Source: JAVEDQ01 sp963783105
Lineage (GTDB): Bacteria > Actinomycetota > Actinomycetes > Frankiales > Frankiaceae
Assembly: GCA_963783105.1 (NCBI GenBank)
Contig: CAWAMI010000001.1
Location: forward strand, 496,001-560,000
Direction: 5' to 3'
Length of the DNA stretch: 64,000 nucleotides
Position numbers and translations under genes: made by a program
Shown: positions 18,368-25,042 of the stretch, one piece after another
Numbering within the stretch: the stretch's first letter is position 1
Layout: each line of letters starts with the position of its first letter
Notes under the pieces: model-generated
What the model saw: only the letters and a program-made list of their open reading frames with translations
What the model was told of the DNA's origin: nothing
Databases searched by the model: none

Positions 18368-19906
18368 GTGACCGCCATGCCTGACGAGCCCACCCCCGCC
18401 CTACTGCCGAGGCTGCCGACCGGCATCCCGGGATTCGACCATGTCAGCCAGGGCGGACTACCGGAAGGCAGCGTCACCCTGGTCGCCGGCACCGCCGGCT
18501 CCGGCAAGACGGTGCTCGCCCTGCAGTTCCTCGCCGAGGGTGTGCGCCAGTTCGGCCAGCCGGGAGTGTTCGTGACCTTCGGCGAACCGGCTCGCAAGCT
18601 GCGCTGGTTCATCGGCGAGTTCGGCTGGGAGGTACCCGCCTGGGAGCTCGACGGCAGGTGGACCTTCATCGACGGCAGCCCGGTCCCCGAGGAGAAGTCG
18701 ACCGTCGTCGGCGGGCACTTCGATCTCAACGTGCTGCTGGACGGGATCACCGACGCGGTCGAGCGCACCGGCGCGACACGCGTCGCCATCGACTCGCTGA
18801 ACGTGCTGTTCGCACGGTTCGACGACAGCGACGCCGTCCGCGACGGCCTGGTCCGGATCACCGCCCGGCTCGAACGGCTCGGCGTGACCGCGCTGATGAC
18901 CATCGCGCGTGACGAGGGGTCCGGCCACGTCACCCCGATCGGCGTCGAGGAGCTCGTCGCGGACAACCTGGTCATGTTGCGCAACGTGCTAGAGCAAGAG
19001 ACCAGGCGCCGGACCATCGAGGTACTCAAGTTCCGCGGCACCCGACACCGCCAAGGCGAGTTCCCGTTCGCGATCACGCGTGAGCAGGGCATGGCGGTGA
19101 TCCCGCTCACCGTCGAGCTGGACCAGCCCTCGGCCAGCGCACGTATCACCAGCGGCAGCCCGGCGTTCGACGAGATGTGCGGCGGGGGACTGTTCCAGGA
19201 CGCCGTCACCCTCGTCTCCGGATCCACCGGCACCGGCAAGACCTCCCTGGCCGTGCAGTTCGCGCTCGCCGGCGCGCAGCAGGGCGAACCCGCGATCGTC
19301 GTGGGGTTCGAGGAGAGTCGCGAGCAGATGACCCGCGCCGTCGCCGGCTGGGGATACGACGTTGATGCATTAGAAGCCGAAGGCCAGCTCCGCTTCCTCA
19401 TCGACTACCCCGAGAGCCGCACTCTCGAAGAGCACCTGGTCCGCATCCAGGCTGCCGTCGCGGAACTCGGCGCGACCCGGCTCGTGCTCGACAGCCTCAC
19501 CTCGTTACGACGCATCGGACCCGAGCGCAGCTTCCGTGAGTTCGCCCTCGGCCTGACCGCCTTCCTCAAGCAGCACGAGATCGCCGGCCTCCTCACCGTG
19601 GGTCAGGCCGGCCTCACCGGCCCGGAACTGACCGCCACACAAGAACACGTCTCCTCGCTCACCGACACCATCGTCATGCTCCGATACGTCGAGGTCTACG
19701 GCGAACTCAAACGCGGCATCGCCGTACTGAAGGCCCGCGGCTCCGACCACGACAAGACCATCCGCGAATACGACATACGACCGGACGGCATCCACATCGG
19801 CGCACCGCTGAGGGCCACCACAGGCATCATGTCCGGACGGCCGTCACAGTTGAACGCCGCCGAAAGCGCCCGACTCACCGACATGTTCCCGACCGACCAA
19901 CAGTGA
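18368..19906 (+). CDS. KaiC-like double RecA-domain ATPase/kinase
   Basis: 512 residues with two RecA/KaiC domains. Walker A motifs are GTAGSGKT (41-48) and GSTGTGKT (285-292). The catalytic Glu pair is intact in the second domain (FEES, 315-316) but reduced to FGEP in the first. The segment EHVSSLTDTI aligns with the KaiC autophosphorylation site HISTITDTI, putting Ser429-Ser430 at the S431/T432 positions. The region then continues KaiC-like with YVEVYGELKRGIAVLKARGS. No kaiA or kaiB is nearby, so a circadian clock is not implied. In non-cyanobacteria these act as signalling ATPases. An ATG at 18377 is an equally good start. Confidence 0.9.
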   Translation: MTAMPDEPTPALLPRLPTGIPGFDHVSQGGLPEGSVTLVAGTAGSGKTVLALQFLAEGVRQFGQPGVFVTFGEPARKLRWFIGEFGWEVPAWELDGRWTFIDGSPVPEEKSTVVGGHFDLNVLLDGITDAVERTGATRVAIDSLNVLFARFDDSDAVRDGLVRITARLERLGVTALMTIARDEGSGHVTPIGVEELVADNLVMLRNVLEQETRRRTIEVLKFRGTRHRQGEFPFAITREQGMAVIPLTVELDQPSASARITSGSPAFDEMCGGGLFQDAVTLVSGSTGTGKTSLAVQFALAGAQQGEPAIVVGFEESREQMTRAVAGWGYDVDALEAEGQLRFLIDYPESRTLEEHLVRIQAAVAELGATRLVLDSLTSLRRIGPERSFREFALGLTAFLKQHEIAGLLTVGQAGLTGPELTATQEHVSSLTDTIVMLRYVEVYGELKRGIAVLKARGSDHDKTIREYDIRPDGIHIGAPLRATTGIMSGRPSQLNAAESARLTDMFPTDQQ

Positions 19907-20044
19907 ACGGTCGACCACCAGCGCCCCGCCAGCACATTCCGAACCCCCAACGCCACGTCATTCCTGGTGCGGCTACGACGACCCCAAGAGGCACCGCTGC
20001 GGATGTCCGCTCGCATGTGCCGGTCGACCGCGCAAGAACGCCGG

Positions 20045-20518
20045 TTATCGGGCGGCCAGCACGACGGTTCGGCCGCTTCCATCGCTCGTGGCGCCGCTGC
20101 TCCTGCGAATCGGCCCCTCGAGCAGCCCGGTGATCCGGCTGCGCGTCTGCACGATCTTCACGATCGCGTTCACCGCGGCGGCGTCGCCAGCCATCGCCGC
20201 CTCCCACAGCCCGGCCTGGAGCGCGTCCAGCCGGGCCACCTCGACCTCGCGCAGCTGTTCGACGCCCTCGGTCAGCCGGGACTCCAGCGCCTGCTGCACG
20301 ATCCGGTGGACGGTGGCGCGATGGGCGTAGCCGAGCTCGTCGGCGATCTGCTGGTAGGTGAGGCCCTGCGTGGCCAGTTCGACCGCTCGGGTGCGGCGCC
20401 AAGCGGCGAGGGCGGTGTTCCGGTGCCGACCCTTTCGAAGGGCTCGTTGCCCGTGCTGGTCAGACAGGTCCGTACCGAGGGCAGCAGTGGTCAGACTCAT
20501 GGGATCATGCTCCGACAT
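20045..20518 (-). CDS. Small HTH protein, phage-terminase-small-subunit-like or sigma-like HTH
   Basis: 157 residues from the ATG at 20518. The centre is a clear helix-turn-helix, ELATQGLTYQQIADELGYAH followed by RATVHRIVQQALESRL. A helical tail (VARLDALQAGLWEAAMAGDA, then AVNAIVKIVQTRSRITGLLE) is typical of proteins seen on actinophages and integrative elements. It is divergent from the small gene at 20580 with 61 nt between. Its role on the island is unknown. Confidence 0.72.
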   Translation of the reverse strand: MSEHDPMSLTTAALGTDLSDQHGQRALRKGRHRNTALAAWRRTRAVELATQGLTYQQIADELGYAHRATVHRIVQQALESRLTEGVEQLREVEVARLDALQAGLWEAAMAGDAAAVNAIVKIVQTRSRITGLLEGPIRRSSGATSDGSGRTVVLAAR

Positions 20519-20579
20519 CGGCTGGATCTTGTCCGGACCTGCAGTTGTCGGTGGGTCTGTCGTGCTTGGGGGTCCCAAC

Positions 20580-20924
20580 GTGCAGGTATCGGACGACCTG
20601 GTGCAGCGGGTCATGGACGTCCTGGAGGAGAAGGCCCGGCAGGGAGAGAAGGTCACCTACAAGGGGCTGTCCGAGGCTGTTCCGGGTCTGCCAGTGCGTG
20701 GTCCACTGATGAGCACGACTCTGGGAAAGGTCTGCAGAAGATCGCACGAGGTGTCGGGGATTCTGATCACGGCTCTCGTTGTCAACGCCGGCAGCGGCCT
20801 GCCAAGCGACCAGTTCTTCGAACTCGTACGTGAACTTCGGCCGGACTTCGAGAGCGAGTCGCCCAAGGAGACCGTTGCGCGGCGAGAGCAGTACCGCGTG
20901 TACGGCGCCTATCCGCGTACCTGA
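20580..20924 (+). CDS. Small conserved-looking protein of unknown function (114 aa)
   Basis: GTG at 20580 lies 6 nt after GGGGGT. The product starts VSDDLVQRVMDVLEEKARQG, has EKVTYKGLSEAVPGL, and ends its core with GILITALVVNAGSGLPSDQF and FELVRELRPDF. This resembles small actinobacterial proteins with the pattern 'LLSAVVVN..TGLPGDGFF', but I know of no assigned function. It is soluble with no signal peptide, lies on the island, and converges on the DUF7669-like gene with a 14-nt gap. Confidence 0.65.
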   Translation: MQVSDDLVQRVMDVLEEKARQGEKVTYKGLSEAVPGLPVRGPLMSTTLGKVCRRSHEVSGILITALVVNAGSGLPSDQFFELVRELRPDFESESPKETVARREQYRVYGAYPRT

Positions 20925-20938
20925 GCCCGGTCCACGGG

Positions 20939-21199
20939 TCATGGAGCGTTGCTCGGCCCCTGACGGCGCCTGCACCGGCCGCGTTCGACTCGCTCGAGGT
21001 CGTCGTCGACCACGGCGTGGTGCGGCTGTCCGCGGTCGACGCACATGCGCGACGTGACTTGGGTGCGGATCGTGCGCTCGCTGTATTGAGACCCTCGGCG
21101 TCGCAGCGCGCCCACGACGTCCTCGACCGAGAAGGTGCCGTCGCCGCTCCTGAACTCGAGGTTGGGGAGCACGGCGAGGATCTCGTCGCGGGTGGTCAT
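20939..21199 (-). CDS. DUF7669-like small winged-helix protein (86 aa)
   Basis: From the ATG at 21199: TTRDEILAVLPNLEFRSGDG, then TFSVEDVVGALRRRGSQYSE and RTIRTQVTSRMCVDR. This is the small HTH-like pattern often found next to restriction, repair or mobile genes in actinobacteria. It ends DLERVERGRCRRRQG, which fits the family end. DNA binding is likely; the target is unknown. It is part of the run of small regulatory genes on the island. Confidence 0.65.
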   Translation of the reverse strand: MTTRDEILAVLPNLEFRSGDGTFSVEDVVGALRRRGSQYSERTIRTQVTSRMCVDRGQPHHAVVDDDLERVERGRCRRRQGPSNAP

Positions 21200-21397
21200 G
21201 GCAAGAGCATCCCGGTGATCCGCTCGGGTGTTCAACGCCGATGGTCGCGTTCGCCTGCGTGCCTTCGACGCCCCGATCGGGACTTCCGCCTCTCGCCCCT
21301 GACGCGGAGCGCTGCGAGGCTGAGCACATGGATCAGGGGGATGAGCCCACCGAGCACAGTAGGGGTTCGTCCCGGTCGAGGTAGTGGGGTGGGCGTG

Positions 21398-22156
21398 ATG
21401 TCCAACGTTCAGCCTCCGCAGCACGAGCCGTTCCCTCGCTCGTCCGATGGCAGCCATTACTGGGACGGAACTCAGTGGGTCGCCGCGGAAGCGCCGCGTG
21501 CCGCCCCCGGGTCGGCTCCTGCCATGCCGGTCCAGGCAGGTCCGGTTCAGGCAGGGCCGGTTCAGGCAGGTCCGGTGGGCTGGAATCCTCAGTGGGCCAG
21601 CCCGCCCGCCGCGGTCTGGCGAGGCCGGCAACGGATGATCGAACGGACGCAGCCGCTGCTCCCCCCGGGAGCACAGATCCGGCACATCCTCATCGCCGGA
21701 ACGAAGGGCATCTGGCTGTTCATCGGCCTCCTGCTGCTCGGCATACTCCCCGGCGCGCTCATCTTCCTGCTGATCAACCGCAACCGCATCCTCGCCGTCA
21801 CCCAGGATGAGATCTTCGTGCTCGACTGCGGTCACGGTCAGAAGCCCAAGCGGGTGCTCGGCGTCCTGCCGCGAGCCACTCGGCTCGGACCGCCCGTGGG
21901 CAACCCCATCCAGATCACCATCGGTCAGGAACGCCTCTTCACCGGGAACAAGTTCCGATCCGAGATCATCGCCGCCGACGCGGAGGCGCCGCAGGCCGCA
22001 CCGACCGCGGCGGTGACGATGTCCCCGGACGGCAGGTACTGGTGGAACGGCACGAGCTGGGTCAACTGCGACGAGGCGGCACCTGAGTTCGTACCGCACA
22101 GTCCGGATGGCGCCGCGTGGTGGGACGGCGGACGGTGGCGATTCGTTCCCCGCTAG
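21398..22156 (+). CDS. Single-pass membrane protein with three DUF2510-like Trp motifs
   Basis: 252 residues. Trp-rich modules flank one membrane segment: DGSHYWDGTQWV near the N-terminus, then GRYWWNGTSWV and GAAWWDGGRWRFVP at the C-terminus. The helix is IWLFIGLLLLGILPGALIFL (about 105-125), followed by basic INRNR. A Pro-Val-Gln-Ala-Gly repeat (residues about 43-58) comes from a 15-bp tandem repeat. DUF2510-type modules are common at the ends of actinobacterial membrane proteins; function unknown. ATG at 21398 is preferred, with a GTG one codon earlier. Confidence 0.75.
   Translation: MSNVQPPQHEPFPRSSDGSHYWDGTQWVAAEAPRAAPGSAPAMPVQAGPVQAGPVQAGPVGWNPQWASPPAAVWRGRQRMIERTQPLLPPGAQIRHILIAGTKGIWLFIGLLLLGILPGALIFLLINRNRILAVTQDEIFVLDCGHGQKPKRVLGVLPRATRLGPPVGNPIQITIGQERLFTGNKFRSEIIAADAEAPQAAPTAAVTMSPDGRYWWNGTSWVNCDEAAPEFVPHSPDGAAWWDGGRWRFVPR
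21527..21571. repeat. 15-bp tandem repeat, three copies, in frame
   Basis: Units at 21527-21541, 21542-21556 and 21557-21571 (CCGGTTCAGGCAGGT type) encode the repeated PVQAG segment of the membrane protein. Confidence 0.9.
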
Positions 22157-22194
22157 GAGGTGCTCCGCGGGGAGCCGTGTCGCTGATGCCCGTA

Positions 22195-22431
22195 CTACAG
22201 GGCGGCTTGAGTCCGATCGGCGAGCTGCAGTTTGTCGAGGATGCGCGAGACGTAGTTCTGGACGGTCTTGACCGACAAGCCGAGCGCGTGGGCGATCTGG
22301 GCATTGCTGGTTCCGTCGGCGATCAGGGCGAGGACGTCGCGCTCGCGTCCCGTGAGGTCGTCCGGATGGTGCTGGCTCTCGCGGGTGCCACTGGGCGGAC
22401 TCCTCGAAGCGTCCGGGCCTCGCACGATCAC
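22195..22431 (-). CDS. Stand-alone LuxR-type HTH protein (78 aa)
   Basis: It carries a full LuxR/NarL HTH: LTGRERDVLALIADGTSNAQ and IAHALGLSVKTVQNYVSRIL, ending DKLQLADRTQAAL. No receiver or sensor domain precedes it. A GTG at 22431 overlaps the TGA of the zinc-ribbon gene as GTGA, giving 78 residues and translational coupling. It could be a small regulator in its own right or the surviving end of a response regulator. The sequence before the HTH (ESQHHPDD) resembles a receiver-HTH linker, which favours truncation. Confidence 0.65.
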   Translation of the reverse strand: MIVRGPDASRSPPSGTRESQHHPDDLTGRERDVLALIADGTSNAQIAHALGLSVKTVQNYVSRILDKLQLADRTQAAL

Positions 22432-22625
22432 ACGGGGCACATCTCGTGTACGTACTTCCCGAGTCCCGGGTGCTGGACGACGAAGTCGGCGCCCTTCCGG
22501 ATTGGCTTGCCGCACACCGAACAGGTGCCGCCGTACCTGGCCTTGATGCCGTCGTGGGCCATGGCAGTGCCGTCGAAGCGGCGTGCGGCCTTGGCGGTGA
22601 AGTCGGTCGAGGCGGGACGAGCCAT
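22428..22625 (-). CDS. Small zinc-ribbon-like protein (65 aa)
   Basis: ATG at 22625. The C-terminal half has GTCSVCGKPIRKGADFVVQ followed by HPGLGKYVHEMC: CxxC, later two His and a final Cys, a plausible single zinc site. The N-terminus is basic (TDFTAKAARRFDGTAM). It is coupled by a GTGA overlap to the LuxR-HTH gene. I cannot assign a function. Such small ribbons on mobile islands often bind nucleic acid. Confidence 0.65.
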   Translation of the reverse strand: MARPASTDFTAKAARRFDGTAMAHDGIKARYGGTCSVCGKPIRKGADFVVQHPGLGKYVHEMCPV

Positions 22626-22760
22626 GGCTCCAGCATCGCCCCGTCCGAGGCGGAGCGCACGAGTTCGACAGGCGACACAGGACTTACAACATCGGCCCGC
22701 GGTGGGCAGCCCCCATGTTCGTCAGAACGTCACGACCGCTGAGATGACGAGCATGGTGGC

Positions 22761-23015
22761 TCAACCCTCGGGAGTTGGCTCGGATTCAGTCCCAGCGCCG
22801 CGGTCGACGTCTGCTGCCACTTCTTGACGCTCGCCGGCCACGTACCGGCGCTCCACAACCTCCGCTGGAATCAGGAGGAGGACAGCTTGATCGGAGTCGC
22901 TGCTGCGCCAGTAGAACGAGTCGCCGCGTTGAAGACGCAGCTCGCGTGCCACCTTGCTGGGCAACTTGACCTGCATCTGGCTGCTGATCGAGAACGGCCC
23001 ATGGAGGGAGGGCAT
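22761..23015 (-). CDS. AbrB/MazE-type DNA-binding protein (84 aa)
   Basis: From the ATG at 23015: FSISSQMQVKLPSKVARELR and LQRGDSFYWRSSDSDQAVLL, the swapped-hairpin AbrB/SpoVT pattern. A charged tail rich in Glu follows. Just upstream, 23033-23047 holds GGTTTA-TTT-GGTTTA, an AT-rich direct repeat that could be its promoter or an autoregulatory site. No standard toxin gene follows; the nearest same-strand gene, upstream, is the DUF3800 gene. Pairing with it as a toxin-antitoxin unit is not supported by overlap or spacing. Confidence 0.7.
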   Translation of the reverse strand: MPSLHGPFSISSQMQVKLPSKVARELRLQRGDSFYWRSSDSDQAVLLLIPAEVVERRYVAGERQEVAADVDRGAGTESEPTPEG

Positions 23016-23144
23016 CCACGAACCGTAGCGGTGGTTTATTTGGTTTACAACACACCGAAGTGCGTCCCCATGGACGAACCGCGGCTCGCTATGGTCCTCG
23101 CAAGTGCTGCCCCGGGTCCGCATGACCCGGCAAGGCACTTTCCG

Positions 23145-23166
23145 CCCCCCGGCTACGGCCGGGGGG
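23145..23166 (-). terminator. GC hairpin downstream of the DUF3800 gene
   Basis: A perfect 9-bp stem CCCCCCGGC/GCCGGGGGG with loop TACG begins 7 nt past the DUF3800 stop. A second stem, CCGGGTC/GACCCGG, lies just beyond. There is no U-run, as is common for actinobacterial terminators. It separates the DUF3800 and AbrB transcripts. Confidence 0.6.
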
Positions 23167-23172
23167 CCCCTT

Positions 23173-23925
23173 TCATCTAAGGACGATCCCAGGGCGCGAT
23201 CGAGGTCGCAGGCCTGAGACGGCTGTGTGCGTGGCCGGACCGATCGCGTCCCACATAGCTTCCGGGCAGACGCGGGCGATGCCGGCGCCTGGGGGCACAA
23301 CCGCTCGGAATGCTGCGTAGGCCACCAGGTCAGCCGACTGGATCAAGTAGGACTGGTGAGAGCGCCGTGGGATCGGATCGTCGATCAGCAGCCGGGCTGG
23401 GTGCACGAGCCCCGATCCCCCGAAGGCGCTACCCGAGGTGAGATGCCGTCTCGCCTTTCGGACCCACTTGCGAACTGCGTCGTCCTCACCCTCGTCGTGC
23501 AGCACGGCGAACGTGACCTTCTCCTTCGTGCTGGTCCGCTCCAGCCGCTGCAGAAGCGCCTCCCACGCCAACCCGAAGTAGTCCCCTTGCGGCCGACTGC
23601 GCTTGTCCACCACCACGGCGAACGCCCGCCCCGGCAGGTGCTGGAGAACGTCCAAGTGGGCCCGGTAGATGAGCTGCCGGGCCTCGGGCGCCAGGCCCAA
23701 CGGCCGGATGTCCCCACTGTTGCGGAGCAGGAAGTTCGCCTTGAGCTCGGCGCGCATTGGAATCCCGAACTTGTCTCGGAGTCGTCGACGGAAGGCAAGC
23801 AGCTCATCGAAGGCCGTCGGCCAGTGGTCGGCATCGACGAGAACGCAGCCCAACGTGTACGTGTGAGAACCGCCGACGGCCGGCTCGCCGGTGTCGCCGG
23901 ACTCGTCCACGTATGCGAGAAGCAC
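23173..23925 (-). CDS. DUF3800 protein (RNase H-like fold)
   Basis: The signature LLAYVDESGDTG opens the fold. Later acidic and polar blocks are ELKANFLLRNSGDIRPLGL, FAVVVDKRSRPQGDYFGLAW, and the end motif SYLIQSADLVAYAAFRA, where the final Asp-Leu is typical of DUF3800. The family is frequent on mobile elements and is related to RNase H-like nucleases; biochemical function is not established. The start is uncertain. GTG at 23925 places the motif correctly but has GGAGG directly against it. A longer frame to 24042 is open but looks non-coding. Confidence 0.75.
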   Translation of the reverse strand: MLLAYVDESGDTGEPAVGGSHTYTLGCVLVDADHWPTAFDELLAFRRRLRDKFGIPMRAELKANFLLRNSGDIRPLGLAPEARQLIYRAHLDVLQHLPGRAFAVVVDKRSRPQGDYFGLAWEALLQRLERTSTKEKVTFAVLHDEGEDDAVRKWVRKARRHLTSGSAFGGSGLVHPARLLIDDPIPRRSHQSYLIQSADLVAYAAFRAVVPPGAGIARVCPEAMWDAIGPATHTAVSGLRPRSRPGIVLR

Positions 23926-24133
23926 CCTCCAACGCTGCCATGGCCGCCGCAGATCATGAGGAAGCACGGTCGGCGTGTCCGGCCGATGCCGGGCCTGGGT
24001 GGTTTGCGTGCCTCTGCCGTGCCTCAAGCACCGGTAAAGCACAGGCGAACAGTGACAGCGCCGGCGAAAGTCCGCCAGCGCACCGACGGGGCTGCCACCG
24101 GCTCTTTTAGATGACGCGGGGCGTGACCAGGTA

Positions 24134-24179
24134 GAGCGGGTGACGAGAATCGAACTCGCGTTCTCAGCTTGGGAAGCTG
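24134..24179. other. Right attachment-site copy (46 bp) inside the intact tRNA-Gly
   Basis: Identical to 15746-15791. The intact tRNA has kept its full sequence here, as expected when an element integrates into a tRNA 3' end and restores the gene. The element therefore spans about 15.75-24.18 kb. Confidence 0.9.
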
Positions 24180-24205
24180 ATGTTCTGCCTCTGAACTACA
24201 CCCGC
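24135..24205 (-). tRNA. tRNA-Gly (anticodon CCC)
   Basis: A 71-nt cloverleaf. The acceptor stem GCGGGTG/CACCCGC is perfect, with discriminator U. The anticodon stem TCAGC/GCTGA encloses the loop TTCCCAA, giving anticodon CCC. The T arm has GTTCGATT. The CCA end is not encoded. It is the integration target of the neighbouring island. Confidence 0.95.
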
Positions 24206-24237
24206 GGTGTCGACGCCCCGTAGCGCGTCGCCGTCGG

Positions 24238-24244
24238 TAAGGAT
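24238..24244 (+). promoter_or_regulatory. Possible -10 element for leaderless dcd
   Basis: TAAGGAT ends 7 nt before the GTG at 24252, the spacing of leaderless actinobacterial promoters. No Shine-Dalgarno is seen. Confidence 0.4.
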
Positions 24245-24251
24245 AGCGGCT

Positions 24252-24827
24252 GTGCTGCTGTCGGACCGAGACATCTCCCGCCAACTCGACGCGGGCCGCG
24301 TGCGCCTGGACCCCTTCGATCCGAAGTTGATCCAGCCGAGCAGCGTCGACGTCAGGCTCGACCGGTGGTTCCGGGTCTTCCAGAACCACCGGTACGCCTA
24401 CATCGACCCGTCCGAGGAGCAGGAGGACCTCACCGAGCTGGTCGAGACGAGCGGCGACGACGCCTTCGTCCTGCACCCCGGCGAGTTCGTGCTCGGCGCG
24501 ACGCTCGAGGCGGTGACCCTGCCCGACGACGTCGCCGCCCGGCTGGAGGGCAAGAGCTCGCTCGGACGGCTCGGCCTGCTCACGCATTCGACCGCGGGGT
24601 TCATCGACCCGGGCTTCTCCGGGCACGTGACGCTCGAGCTCGGCAACGTCGCCACACTGCCGATCAAGCTGTGGCCCGGGATGAAGATCGGCCAGCTCGC
24701 GTTCTTCCAGCTCACGTCCCCGGCGGAGAACCCCTACGGGTCCGCGGTCTACGGATCGCGCTACCAGGGGCAGCGTGGGCCGACGCCGTCGCGGTCGTGG
24801 CAGGGCTTCAGTCGCGGGCAGACCTGA
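24252..24827 (+). CDS. dcd: dCTP deaminase (bifunctional dUTP-forming type)
   Basis: 191 residues, the normal family length from the GTG at 24252. It deaminates dCTP and, in actinobacteria, usually also hydrolyses the product to dUMP for dTMP synthesis. Motifs: SSVDVRLDRWFRVFQNH, HPGEFVLGATLE, the active-site block LEGKSSLGRLGLLTHSTAGF (Ser and Arg) and GHVTLELGNV (catalytic Glu). The end is YGSRYQGQRGPTPSR. It is divergent from tRNA-Gly and likely leaderless. Confidence 0.95.
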   Translation: MLLSDRDISRQLDAGRVRLDPFDPKLIQPSSVDVRLDRWFRVFQNHRYAYIDPSEEQEDLTELVETSGDDAFVLHPGEFVLGATLEAVTLPDDVAARLEGKSSLGRLGLLTHSTAGFIDPGFSGHVTLELGNVATLPIKLWPGMKIGQLAFFQLTSPAENPYGSAVYGSRYQGQRGPTPSRSWQGFSRGQT

Positions 24828-25042
24828 GGCGGCGGGGGCTGGGCCGAGGGCGGACCGGGCCCGAGAATCGACCACGCTGCGTGTCGGATCAGTAGCGGAA
24901 GTCGTACTTTTCCGCAGAATCTGACGATTTCTGGACCCCGCCGTCTCCCGGCGCTTCTCGTGCCTCTACTGTCGCCCCTCAGGTACTCGGCTGGTCCAGG
25001 ACGGTAGGGCGTGGCGGGTGCCTCGTCCCCGCTGGAGGTGCG

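Noticed and set aside
17641..19906. A circadian clock locus
   Set aside because: KaiC-like ATPase only; kaiA and kaiB are absent, and the first domain lacks the usual Glu pair.
22761..23925. AbrB/DUF3800 as a toxin-antitoxin pair
   Set aside because: The genes are 157 nt apart with hairpins between, the putative antitoxin is downstream, and DUF3800 is not a known toxin family. The VapBC-type pair at 40828-41441 has the expected overlap.
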